Below are positions 18,601 to 26,049 of a DNA stretch of 40,732 nt, in pieces. The notes below the pieces were generated by a model that was not told the origin of the DNA, searched no databases, and saw only the letters and a list, made by a program, of their open reading frames with translations. The position numbers and the translations under genes were made by a program. The stretch is from Sphingosinicella sp. YJ22 (GTDB taxonomy: Bacteria; Pseudomonadota; Alphaproteobacteria; Sphingomonadales; Sphingomonadaceae), in the NCBI RefSeq assembly GCF_011320075.1, contig NZ_JAANPA010000032.1, forward strand, positions 1-40,732, given 5' to 3'. Position 1 is the first letter of the stretch, and the number at the start of each line of letters is the position of its first letter.

Positions 18601-19212
18601 TCAGCCGGCCAGTTCGGCGATCGTCACCATCCGCACCAGCTCGGACAGGCTTCCGGCGGCCATCTTGGTCATCACGTTGGCGCGATAGACCTCGACCGTG
18701 CGGGGGCTGATGTCGAGATCGTGGGCGATGACCTTGTTGGCATGGCCCTGGACGAGGCCGTGAAGCACTTCGCGCTCGCGCTGGGACAGGGTCGCCATCT
18801 TCGATGAGACCTCGGCCTTCTCGGCGTCGCGCTGGCTTCGGCCGTCGGCGCGGGCGAGGGCGGAGCGGATCGCGCCGAGAATGGCGTCGTCGCTGAACGG
18901 CTTCTCGATGAAGTCGGCGACGCCCTGCTTCATCGCCTCGATCGCCATCGGCACGTCGGCGTGGCCGGTGATGACGATGACCGGGTGAGCGACGCCCCGC
19001 GCCTTCAGCCGTTCGATCAGCTGGAGCCCGCTCATCTCCGGCATGCGCACGTCGGTGACGATGCAGCCCGGCTCGATCCCCGGAACCGCCTTGAGGAACT
19101 CGGTCGCCGCGGCGTAGCTGCGCACCTTCATGCCGGCGCAGTCGATGAGGAATGCGAGCGAGTGGCGCGCCGAATCGTCGTCGTCGATCACGTGGATCAC
19201 CGGCTCACTCAT
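18601..19212 (-). CDS. fixJ: FixJ-type response regulator
   Basis: The 203-residue regulator has a receiver domain ([11 protein letters not shown] near the N-terminus, phospho-acceptor D54 in [12 protein letters not shown]104 in IEKPF) and a LuxR-type HTH ([19 protein letters not shown] and [16 protein letters not shown]). These are the features of FixJ. The start ATG at 19212 lies inside the end of the kinase gene (8-base overlap) and has GAGGAA upstream, so kinase and regulator are coupled. A longer frame to 19302 adds residues from within the kinase gene. It is expected to be phosphorylated when oxygen falls and to activate target promoters, with the adjacent alternative oxidase operon an obvious candidate. 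Confidence 0.93.
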   Translation of the reverse strand: MSEPVIHVIDDDDSARHSLAFLIDCAGMKVRSYAAATEFLKAVPGIEPGCIVTDVRMPEMSGLQLIERLKARGVAHPVIVITGHADVPMAIEAMKQGVADFIEKPFSDDAILGAIRSALARADGRSQRDAEKAEVSSKMATLSQREREVLHGLVQGHANKVIAHDLDISPRTVEVYRANVMTKMAAGSLSELVRMVTIAELAG

Positions 19213-20716
19213 CGAACAATTCCTCCTTGCGGACCTTCTGCAGCGTGAAGTTGAAAACCGCGCCGCCGCCCGGATTGGGCTCGGCCCAGATGCGGCCACC
19301 ATGCGCCTCGACGATGGTGCGCGAGATGGACAGGCCGACGCCCATGCCGGTGACCTTGGTCGTGATGAACGGCTGGAACAGTTGATTGGAGACCTCGGGG
19401 TCGATGCCCGGACCGGTATCGGCGACGCTGATCCGGACCATGTCGTCCTCGTCCGGCGCGACGGTGACGACGAGGTCGCGGCGGCCGTCCTCGCTGTCCG
19501 CCATCGCGTCGACGGCGTTGCGGATGAGGTTCAGCGCGACCTGCTGGACCTGGACCTTGTCGGCGAGGACCAGGTCGATGTCGGGGCTGAAGTCGAAGCG
19601 GACGCGGATGCCATGCTCCTTGGCGCCGACCAGAGCGAGGGCGCTCGCTTCCTCGATCAGCTTGGGAAGGCTCTCGATGCGCCGCTCGGTCTCGCCGCGG
19701 GCGACGAAATCGCGCAGGCGACGGATGATCTGGCCGGCGCGAAGCGCCTCGTCGGCGGCGCGGTCGACGGCGTCGGCGACCTTGTCGGTCGGAACCTCGT
19801 CGCGGGCGAGCAGCATCCTGCTGCCCTTCAGATAATTCGCGATCGCCGACAGCGGCTGGTTGAGCTCGTGGGCGAGGGCGGACGCCATCTCGCCGAGCGC
19901 AGTGAGGCGCGACACGCGAACCAGCTCTGTCTGAAGCTCCTGGAGGCGCGTCTCGGTCTGCTGGCGCTCGGTGAGGTCGCGAATGAAGCCGGTGAAGAAG
20001 CGGCCCTCGCTGAGACCCATCTCGCCGACCGCGAGCTCCATCGGAAAGGTCGAGCCGTCCTTCCGCTCGCCGACGACCAGGCGGCCGATGCCGATGATGC
20101 GGCGCTCGCCGGTGCGGTAGTAGCGCTCGAGATAGCCGTCGTGCTGCTCGCGATAGGGCGAGGGCATCAGCATGCTGACGTTGCGGCCGCGGACCTCGTC
20201 GGCGCTCCAGCCGAACAGGCGCTCGGCGGCGTGGCTGAAATTGTGGATGAGGCCGGCCTCGTCGATCACCACCATCGCGTCGGGCACGGTCTCCAGGATC
20301 GAGCGGAGATGGTCCTCGCGCTCAAGGAGGTCGCGGTTGATCGCCTCGGCGCGGCGGCGCGCGCGCTGGAACCATTCGCCGCCGGTGGTGACGGATAACC
20401 CGACCAGCACGAACACGCCGGCGCCGACCAGATTGCCGACTCCCAGCGGCCCCCCGAGCGCATCGGCGGCGAGCCCGGCCGCGGCGCCGAGCAGGGTCGC
20501 GAACACGCCCGGCCACAGGCCGGCGAGGGCGGCGGCGAGGACGACCGCGGGCACGAAGAAGATGAAGGTCGCGCGCTGGCCGAGCAGCGGATCGAGGCCC
20601 CAGCGGGCGGCGAGGCCGGCGCCGACGGCAGCAACCGCGAGCGCGCACGCCGCCGCGGGACCGAACCGGCCGTTCGCCACCTGCGGGCGCGCACGCTGGG
20701 CTGACAGCCGCTTCAT
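19205..20716 (-). CDS. fixL: FixL-type heme-PAS oxygen-sensing histidine kinase
   Basis: The 503-residue kinase starts with a membrane domain of several hydrophobic helices (residues about 20-110, [16 protein letters not shown], similar to DUF4118). The PAS domain (about 135-250) has H192 in [10 protein letters not shown]198 in LERYY and R212 in GIGRLVVG. The spacing of these three (6 and 20 residues) equals that of heme ligand H200, R206 and R220 in Bradyrhizobium FixL, so heme and oxygen binding are very likely. The transmitter has the H-box [17 protein letters not shown] (H283), the N-box [10 protein letters not shown], and G-boxes DTGPGID and GMGVGLSIS. It is membrane-bound. The operon with fixJ and divergence from the oxidase gene argue for oxygen-dependent control of respiration. 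Confidence 0.94.
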   Translation of the reverse strand: MKRLSAQRARPQVANGRFGPAAACALAVAAVGAGLAARWGLDPLLGQRATFIFFVPAVVLAAALAGLWPGVFATLLGAAAGLAADALGGPLGVGNLVGAGVFVLVGLSVTTGGEWFQRARRRAEAINRDLLEREDHLRSILETVPDAMVVIDEAGLIHNFSHAAERLFGWSADEVRGRNVSMLMPSPYREQHDGYLERYYRTGERRIIGIGRLVVGERKDGSTFPMELAVGEMGLSEGRFFTGFIRDLTERQQTETRLQELQTELVRVSRLTALGEMASALAHELNQPLSAIANYLKGSRMLLARDEVPTDKVADAVDRAADEALRAGQIIRRLRDFVARGETERRIESLPKLIEEASALALVGAKEHGIRVRFDFSPDIDLVLADKVQVQQVALNLIRNAVDAMADSEDGRRDLVVTVAPDEDDMVRISVADTGPGIDPEVSNQLFQPFITTKVTGMGVGLSISRTIVEAHGGRIWAEPNPGGGAVFNFTLQKVRKEELFDE

Positions 20717-20778
20717 CCTTCTCCTCTAGGCGAAGGAGGCCCGCCGCCGCGCCTCCGCGAAACTACTTAGGGGCAAGA

Positions 20779-20791
20779 CCCGAATTTCGGG
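20779..20791. promoter_or_regulatory. Palindrome CCCGAA-T-TTCGGG in the fixL/oxidase intergenic region
   Basis: A perfect 6-bp inverted repeat around one base lies midway between the divergent fixL and oxidase starts. Just left of it is TACTTAGG (20764-20772), which loosely resembles target sites of FixJ/NarL-type regulators. It is a candidate operator for either direction. No FNR/FixK box (TTGATnnnnATCAA) is present. Confidence 0.4.
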
Positions 20792-20829
20792 CCCTCGCTA
20801 CCGCCAATAGAAGGAGCTCCGCAACGACC

Positions 20830-20855
20830 CAGTGACCAAGCGCCAGTGACCAAGC
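20830..20855 (+). repeat. Tandem direct repeat in the oxidase leader
   Basis: CAGTGACCAAGC occurs at 20830-20841 and 20844-20855, a 14-base period. The beginning of the motif (CCAGTGACC) recurs over the oxidase start codon at 20875-20883. The three copies duplicate the translation-start context upstream of the gene, either as operator half-sites or as a recent slippage duplication. Confidence 0.65.
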
Positions 20856-20877
20856 ATTTGTTTCGAAAGGAAGTCCA

Positions 20878-21567
20878 GTGACCGCTCCGTTCATCGACCT
20901 CTCCGTCCACCACCAGCCCAAGGGCGTGTCCGACCGTATCGCGTTCGGCTTCACCAAGCTGCTGCGGTGGACCGCCGACACTTTCTTCGCCGAGCGCTAC
21001 GGCCACCGCGCCGTCGTCCTCGAGACCGTCGCCGCGGTCCCCGGAATGGTCGGCGCGACCATCAACCACCTCGCCTGCCTTCGCCGCATGTGCCACGACA
21101 AGGGCTGGATCAAGACGCTCATGGACGAGGCCGAGAATGAGCGCATGCACCTGATGACCTTCATCGAGATCTCCAAGCCGACCCTGTTCGAGCGCGCGGT
21201 GATCATCGGCGTGCAGTGGGTGTTCTACTGCTTCTTCTTCCTGCTCTACCTGGCCAGCTCGAAGACCGCCCACCGCGTCGTCGGCTATTTCGAGGAGGAG
21301 GCGGTGATCAGCTATACCCACTATCTCGCCGAGATCGACGAAGGCCGTTCCGAGAACGTGCCGGCGCCGCAGATCGCCAAGGATTATTGGGGCCTGGCCG
21401 ACGACGCGACGCTGCGCGACGTGGTTCTCGTGGTCCGGGCCGACGAAGCCCATCACCGCGACGTCAACCACAGCTTCGCCAATGAGATCGCCGGGCTGCC
21501 GCAGGGCAATATCGCGCCCTGCCCGCCGCACGCCGAGCTCCAGCCGAACTGGAAGCAGGCCGCCTGA
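20878..21567 (+). CDS. aox: Alternative oxidase (AOX), quinol-oxidising
   Basis: The 229-residue protein is a di-iron ubiquinol oxidase that reduces oxygen to water without pumping protons and resists cyanide and NO. All ligand motifs are present: [10 protein letters not shown] (E49), NERMHLMTF (E88, H91), [10 protein letters not shown], and [12 protein letters not shown] (E190, H193). The hydrophobic stretch [13 protein letters not shown] is the membrane-binding region. The start is GTG with GGAAG upstream. It is the first gene of a rightward group with a receiver protein and a truncated globin, and is divergent from fixLJ. Bacterial AOX is uncommon but known in sphingomonads. Regulation by FixJ is inferred from position. 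Confidence 0.95.
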   Translation: MTAPFIDLSVHHQPKGVSDRIAFGFTKLLRWTADTFFAERYGHRAVVLETVAAVPGMVGATINHLACLRRMCHDKGWIKTLMDEAENERMHLMTFIEISKPTLFERAVIIGVQWVFYCFFFLLYLASSKTAHRVVGYFEEEAVISYTHYLAEIDEGRSENVPAPQIAKDYWGLADDATLRDVVLVVRADEAHHRDVNHSFANEIAGLPQGNIAPCPPHAELQPNWKQAA

Positions 21568-21581
21568 GCGAGACCATCCGG

Positions 21582-21603
21582 GGCGGCGGGGCAACCCGCC
21601 GCC
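21582..21603 (+). promoter_or_regulatory. GC-rich GNRA hairpin between the oxidase and receiver genes
   Basis: A perfect 9-bp stem pairs GGCGGCGGG (21582-21590) with CCCGCCGCC (21595-21603), closing a GCAA tetraloop. It starts 14 bases after the oxidase stop. No T-run follows, so partial termination or 3'-end stabilisation of the oxidase mRNA is more likely than complete termination. Confidence 0.6.
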
Positions 21604-21625
21604 TCGTCACTCCATCGAGACCGAC

Positions 21626-21994
21626 GTGACCCACCGCCCTCGAATCCTCCTCGTCGAAAGCGACCCCGCCCTGCGCGCCGCTCTCAAGTTCTCGCTCGAG
21701 CTCGAAGGCTTCGCGGTCGAGGATCATGAGAGCGGCGCCGGCATCGTCGCGCCGGCGGCGGATTGCCTGGTGCTCGACAACCGCATGGACAGCGGCACCG
21801 GCCTCGAATTGCTCGCCGCGCTCAAGAAAGAGGGGCTGTCGTCGCCGGCCATCATCCTGGCGAGCAACCCGACGCGGGCCATGTCGAGGGCGATTTCCGC
21901 GGCCGGGGCGCGGCTGATCGAGAAGCCGTTGCTGTGCGACGGCCTCGTCGCCGCGATCCGGTCCGTCATCGCGCCCAATCGCGCCGCAATCTGA
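21626..21994 (+). CDS. Single-domain response regulator receiver
   Basis: This 122-residue stand-alone receiver has the acidic pocket in LLVESDPALR, the likely phospho-acceptor D51 in VLDNRMDSGTGLELL, and the conserved Lys (K100) in IEKPLL. There is no output domain. It is FixJ-receiver-like (RM.SG.GLELL). In rhizobia, single-domain receivers can compete for FixL phosphotransfer (FixT-like antagonism) or act as phosphate sinks, so a feedback role on FixLJ is attractive but inferred. The start is GTG at 21626 with a weak SD. It lies in the oxidase-globin group. Confidence 0.85.
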   Translation: MTHRPRILLVESDPALRAALKFSLELEGFAVEDHESGAGIVAPAADCLVLDNRMDSGTGLELLAALKKEGLSSPAIILASNPTRAMSRAISAAGARLIEKPLLCDGLVAAIRSVIAPNRAAI

Positions 21995-22011
21995 CGATAC
22001 GAGACCAAGCC

Positions 22012-22419
22012 ATGACTTCCCCGATCACCGAAGGCTCCCTGAAGCGGCTCGTCGACACCTTCTACGCGCGGGTGCGGCAGGACGATCTGATCGGCCCGGT
22101 GTTCAACGGCGCGATCGACGACTGGCCGGAGCATCTCGACCGGCTGCAGGCCTTCTGGTCGTCGGTCATGCTGACCAGCGGACGCTACAAGGGCCGGCCG
22201 CTGCCCGCGCACATCAAGCATGGCGACGCGATCAACCCGGCGAGCTTCGAGCGTTGGCTCGGCCTGTGGCGCGAGACGACGAACGCGCTGCTCGACGCGG
22301 AGAGCGCCGCGGCGATGCAGGAGAAAGCCGAGCGCATCGCCGAGAGCCTGATGCTCGGCATCCAGTTCCACCGCGGCGAGGGCGGCGCCTTTCTGGGCGG
22401 CGCGCGAAGCGCGGCCTAG
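22012..22419 (+). CDS. Group III truncated hemoglobin
   Basis: The 135-residue protein has the group III pattern LVDTFYARVRQDDLIGPVF, W..HL.RL..FWSSVM (residues about 38-53), YKGRPLPAHIKH with H67 or H70 as probable heme ligand, and FERWLGLW. Members of this family bind oxygen and NO tightly; in Campylobacter one is part of the nitrosative-stress response. It is 17 bases downstream of the receiver gene, so the three genes probably form one transcript. Together with an NO-resistant oxidase and a heme sensor, it suggests protection of respiration at low oxygen or in the presence of NO. Confidence 0.9.
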   Translation: MTSPITEGSLKRLVDTFYARVRQDDLIGPVFNGAIDDWPEHLDRLQAFWSSVMLTSGRYKGRPLPAHIKHGDAINPASFERWLGLWRETTNALLDAESAAAMQEKAERIAESLMLGIQFHRGEGGAFLGGARSAA

Positions 22420-22594
22420 CAGGCCCTGTCCTCACTCCAGGGCGCCACGCGGGAGGCGAACGATCGCCGCATTTGCGCCGCATCCCGCTCCTAACCGCCT
22501 GTTGTCGCAGCATATCTTCGGCTGTTGATATCGCTTGGCCGCGCACCTAGCTGAGCCGCGGGGCGCTTGTTCGAGAGCGGGTTGGGAGTTTCGT
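22420..22594. other. Intergenic region between globin and DUF2147 genes
   Basis: A short stem, GCCCTG (22423-22428) and CAGGGC (22438-22443), follows the globin stop codon but lacks a T-run. The remainder must contain the DUF2147 promoter; no consensus elements are convincing. Confidence 0.35.
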
Positions 22595-23017
22595 ATGCGT
22601 AAGTTTGCCGTGACCGCGGTGGCCGCGGCCGCCTTGCTTGCCACGTCCGGAATGGAGGCTTCGGCGCAGACCAGCGACACGCGGCAGCTGGCCGGCGTGT
22701 GGCGCAATCCCAAGAACACCGTCCACGTCCGCATCCAGCCGTGCGGATCCAACGTCTGCGGCACGGTCGCCTGGGCGAGCCGGCAGGCGATCGCGGCGGC
22801 GCGCGAATCGGGGACTCCCAACCTGCTCGGCACCCAGCTGTTCCGCGAGTTCCGCCGCGAGAGCGAGGGCTATTGGGGCGGGCGCGTGTTCGTGCCCGAC
22901 ATGGGCCGGACCTTCTCCGGCACCCTGCGCCTGTCCGGTCCCAATGCGGTGGTCGCGCGCGGCTGCCTGATCGGCCGCTTCCTGTGCAAGTCGCAGACCT
23001 GGGTGCGGGTCGGCTGA
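22595..23017 (+). CDS. DUF2147 periplasmic protein
   Basis: The 140-residue protein has a signal peptide (MRKFAVTAVAAAALLATSG, cleavage after ASA). The mature domain is of the DUF2147 type: LAGVWRNPKNTVHVRIQPCG, then CGTVAWAS, the mid-domain FRRESEGYWGGRVFVPD, and the typical end FSGTLRLSGPNAVVARGCL. Four Cys may form disulfides. The fold is a small lipocalin-like beta-barrel; the ligand is unknown. GGGAG upstream supports the ATG. Confidence 0.88.
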   Translation: MRKFAVTAVAAAALLATSGMEASAQTSDTRQLAGVWRNPKNTVHVRIQPCGSNVCGTVAWASRQAIAAARESGTPNLLGTQLFREFRRESEGYWGGRVFVPDMGRTFSGTLRLSGPNAVVARGCLIGRFLCKSQTWVRVG

Positions 23018-23067
23018 GCCAACAGACCGGCGTGACGCGGCGGCGGCGGCGCGGTAAGGGCGACGTC

Positions 23068-23313
23068 ATGACGATCCGTATCCTCGCCGCCGCGCTCGGC
23101 GCCCTCGCCCTTGCCGCCTGCGGCGATGCAGAGACCAACATCAGCAACAATGCCACGTCCAACGTGGCGGTGACCGGCGACCTCAACAGTGCGATCGGCG
23201 GCGACGAGCTGTCGCCGATCCCCGAGGCCGAGGACGATGCCGCGGCCAATCTGAGCGACACCAACCTCGCCGCTCCGCCGCCGGCCGTGCCGGGAGCGCA
23301 GAACAGCAACTAG
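23068..23313 (+). CDS. Small lipoprotein
   Basis: The 81-residue protein has a lipoprotein signal (MTIRILAAALGALALAAC) with the lipobox LAAC, so the mature protein begins with a lipidated Cys. The rest is acidic, Asn/Ala-rich and probably disordered (TNISNNATSNVAV, IPEAEDDAAANL, AAPPPAVPGAQNSN). The Gly/Asp after Cys does not clearly direct inner-membrane retention. Function is unknown. A TAAGGG sequence 8 bases upstream supports the start. Confidence 0.78.
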   Translation: MTIRILAAALGALALAACGDAETNISNNATSNVAVTGDLNSAIGGDELSPIPEAEDDAAANLSDTNLAAPPPAVPGAQNSN

Positions 23314-23376
23314 GCGCTTCGGAACCCTTCCCGGCGGCGCGGCATTGACCGGCCGAGGGACCAAGGAGAGCGGACA

Positions 23377-23778
23377 ATGAAGGGCTATGTCGACGACATC
23401 CAGGCGCGCACGCTGGAGAATGAGGATTTCCGGCGAGTCCTCTACACCGGCAAGCACCTCCAGCTTGTACTGATGACGCTGCCGCCGGGCTGCGACATCG
23501 GCGAGGAAGTGCACGAGGACCGCGACCAGTTCTTCCGCATCGAGGAAGGCCGCGGCTCAATCGTCATCGACGGCAAGGCCAACGAGGTCGAGGACGACTT
23601 CGCCGTGATCGTTCCGGCCGGCGCGCGCCACAATGTGATCAACGACGGCGACGCGCCGCTCAAGCTCTACACCATCTACGGCCCGCCCGAGCATCGCGAC
23701 GGCACCGTCCACAAGGACAAGGCCCAGGCCGAGCGCGACCACGACAATGACGAGTGGAAGGGCGAAACCACGGAGTAG
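23377..23778 (+). CDS. Cupin-domain protein
   Basis: This 133-residue single-domain cupin has motif 1 as GEEVHEDRDQFFRIEEGRG, where the second His of the canonical HxH is replaced and Asp/Gln occupy the metal-binding region. Motif 2 is PAGARHNVINDG. The C-terminus is charged (KDKAQAERDHDNDEWKG). Homologues are annotated as mannose-6-phosphate-isomerase-like cupins without a proven reaction. The strong SD (AGGAGA) supports the start. It stands alone between a lipoprotein gene and the convergent transporter gene. Confidence 0.86.
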   Translation: MKGYVDDIQARTLENEDFRRVLYTGKHLQLVLMTLPPGCDIGEEVHEDRDQFFRIEEGRGSIVIDGKANEVEDDFAVIVPAGARHNVINDGDAPLKLYTIYGPPEHRDGTVHKDKAQAERDHDNDEWKGETTE

Positions 23779-23818
23779 GTCAGAAGCGCCCGAATTCATC
23801 GCTCGGGACGAGCGGGTG

Positions 23819-24526
23819 CTAGGTGGTCGGCGTGCGATCCAGCGACCGGCCGAGCTTCACCGCGAGGACGATCAGCGGCGGCACCGCGACCGCCGACAGC
23901 ACCACCTTGGCGAGCATCTGGCCGACGAGGAGCGGCTCGAGCGCCGCGAAGCCCGCCTGCGGATCGTAGAAGGCGACGGTGATGAAGATGAGGGTGTCGA
24001 CCGCCTGGCTGAGCATGGCGGCGACCGCGGCGCGCAGCCACAGCAGGCCTCCGCCATCGCGCTTGAGGACGCTGAACACGTAGACGTTCAGGATCTGCGA
24101 GATGCCGTAGGCGGTGATTCCGCCGATCCAGATGCGCGGCGTCTGCGCCATCATCCGCTCGAATGCCGCCTGCGATTCCGGGGTCATGAACGGCGCGGCG
24201 GGCAGGCTCAGCACCAGCAGCGCCAGCAAGGTCGAGACGATCAACGGAATGAAGCCGAGAAGCACCAGCTGATTGGCGGTCCGCCGCCCGAACAGCTCGG
24301 CGACCGCGCTCGATACGGCGACGAGGAACAGGAAGGCGAAGATCCCGGCCTCGACGGCGAGCGAGCCGACTCCCAGCACGGTGCCCAGCTCGGAAATCGG
24401 CCCGAGGGTCACCTGCTTGTTGGCGAGCACGCCGGCGATGCACACCATGCCGCCGTAGAAGATCGACAGGACGAACAGGGAGCGGGAGATACCCGGCGCG
24501 GCGGGGGCGGTGGTCTCGGTGGTCAT
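23819..24526 (-). CDS. yhhQ: Queuosine-precursor transporter (YhhQ/VUT family)
   Basis: This 235-residue inner-membrane protein has six or more hydrophobic helices. Typical COG1738 segments are NKQVTLGPI, VSSAVAELFGRRTANQLV, IWIGGITAYGISQILNVYVF and LSQAVDTLIFITVAFY. The family imports preQ0/preQ1, used for queuosine in tRNA. It is divergent from the nucleoside transporter gene across a 156-base region. No preQ1 riboswitch was recognised upstream. Confidence 0.88.
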   Translation of the reverse strand: MTTETTAPAAPGISRSLFVLSIFYGGMVCIAGVLANKQVTLGPISELGTVLGVGSLAVEAGIFAFLFLVAVSSAVAELFGRRTANQLVLLGFIPLIVSTLLALLVLSLPAAPFMTPESQAAFERMMAQTPRIWIGGITAYGISQILNVYVFSVLKRDGGGLLWLRAAVAAMLSQAVDTLIFITVAFYDPQAGFAALEPLLVGQMLAKVVLSAVAVPPLIVLAVKLGRSLDRTPTT

Positions 24527-24682
24527 CGTCCCTGACTAGGGGCAGGAAAGCCACAGTGGCAAGGGCTTGTGTCGCCCTGTGTCGCGGCGTGAGACGCGCC
24601 CGCTTGCCTTCGCGCCAAGGCCGCGCCAATCTCCGCGCCGTCCCGCGCAGCCGCGCTCGTTCCAGCCAGGAAGGCACCCACC

Positions 24683-25975
24683 CTGAGCACGCATCCGTTG
24701 ATCGGCATTGCCGGCATCCTCGTCATTCTCGGCATCGCCTTCCTGCTCTCCAGCAATCGACGCGCGATCAGGCTTCGGGTGGTCGGCGCGGCCTTCGCCC
24801 TGCAGGCCGGAATCGCAGTGCTCGTGCTCCAGACTCCGTGGGGCCAGCGGACGCTCGACACCCTCTCGACCGGCGTCTCCAACCTGCTCGGCTATGCCGG
24901 TAAGGGCACCGAATTCCTGTTCGGGCCGTCGGCGTCGAACCCGCTCGCCAACACCTTCGCGATCGCCGCCCTGCCGGTCATCATCTTCTTCGCCTCGCTG
25001 GTCGCGATCCTCTATTATCTCGGCATCATGCAGCGGGTGGTGCGCTGGGTCGGCGGCGCGATCGGCTGGGTGACCGGAATCAGCCGTGTCGAATCGCTGG
25101 GGTCGGCGGCCAACATCTTCGTCGGCCAGAGCGAATCCCCGCTCGTCATCCGCCCCTATCTCGCCGCACTCACCCCGCCGCAGCTGTTCACGGTGATGAC
25201 CGTCGGCATGGCCGGAGTCGCCGGCACCATCCTCGCCGCTTATGCCAGCCTGCTCGGCCCCGCCGCGCTTCCCTATCTGCTCGCCGCCGCCTTCATGTCG
25301 GCCCCGGGCGGCATCCTGATGGCCAAGATCATGATGCCCGACGTGCCGCCCACCCAGGAGGAGCTTCCGCTCGCCGGGACGGCCGAGGCCGGCGCCGGCG
25401 GAGTGGTCGAGGAAAAGGTCGAGGTTGCCGAGACCTTCGAGGAGGGCGAGCGGCCCGCCAACGTGATCATGGCCGCAGCCCAAGGCGCTCAGGTCGGCGT
25501 CCGGCTCGCGGTGATGGTCGGCGCGATGGTGCTCGCCTTCGTCGCCCTGGTCGCTCTGGCCAACGGCCTGCTCGGAGGCATTGGCGCCCAGTTCGGCTAC
25601 CCCGATTTGAGCTTCCAGCGCATCGTCGGCCTCGTCTTCCAGCCGGTCATGTTCCTGATCGGGATCCCGTGGAACGAGGCGGGCATGGCCGGCGGCCTGT
25701 TCGGCACCAAGGTGGTGCTCAACGAGTTCGTCGCATTCATCGACCTCGGCCAGCTCCAGGCGGCGCAGATCAGCGAGCGCAGCCGCGCCATCGTCACCTT
25801 CGCGTTGTGCGGCTTCGCCAATTTCAGCTCGATCGCGATCCAGATGGCGGTGACCGGGAGCCTCGCCCCCAACCAGCGCCCGATGATCGCCAAGCTTGGC
25901 ATCAAGGCGCTGGTCGCCGGCAGCCTTGCAAACCTGATGAGCGCCGCGCTGGCAGGGCTGCTGCTTCCGGCCTGA
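24683..25975 (+). CDS. Concentrative nucleoside transporter (NupC/CNT family), probable CTG start
   Basis: The protein is an inner-membrane nucleoside:cation symporter. Typical CNT features are FAIAALPVIIFFASL, ESLGSAANIFVGQSESPL, MSAPGGILMAKIMMPD, GIPWNEAGMAGGLFGTK and FVAFIDLG. The frame has no ATG or GTG near its beginning. A CTG at 24683 has AGGAAGG (24668-24674) eight bases upstream and gives an N-terminus LSTHPLIGIAG. The next candidate, TTG at 24698, is 23 bases from that SD. I therefore place the start at CTG (430 residues), with TTG (425 residues) as the alternative. Residues about 213-245 form an acidic cytoplasmic insertion (EEKVEVAETFEEGERP). Confidence 0.88.
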   Translation: MSTHPLIGIAGILVILGIAFLLSSNRRAIRLRVVGAAFALQAGIAVLVLQTPWGQRTLDTLSTGVSNLLGYAGKGTEFLFGPSASNPLANTFAIAALPVIIFFASLVAILYYLGIMQRVVRWVGGAIGWVTGISRVESLGSAANIFVGQSESPLVIRPYLAALTPPQLFTVMTVGMAGVAGTILAAYASLLGPAALPYLLAAAFMSAPGGILMAKIMMPDVPPTQEELPLAGTAEAGAGGVVEEKVEVAETFEEGERPANVIMAAAQGAQVGVRLAVMVGAMVLAFVALVALANGLLGGIGAQFGYPDLSFQRIVGLVFQPVMFLIGIPWNEAGMAGGLFGTKVVLNEFVAFIDLGQLQAAQISERSRAIVTFALCGFANFSSIAIQMAVTGSLAPNQRPMIAKLGIKALVAGSLANLMSAALAGLLLPA

Positions 25976-26049
25976 CGGATCGGCGGCCACTGGACTCGTC
26001 ACCCGCGCGGTAGCAGAGCGGCGCCGAACATCCTCAATGGAGCGGCGCC

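Noticed and set aside
20717-20877. FNR/FixK box upstream of the oxidase
   Set aside because: No TTGATnnnnATCAA-like sequence was found in this region on either strand.
24527-24682. preQ1 riboswitch upstream of the queuosine-precursor transporter
   Set aside because: No recognisable preQ1 aptamer pattern; the region is GC-rich without the A-rich tail typical of that aptamer.
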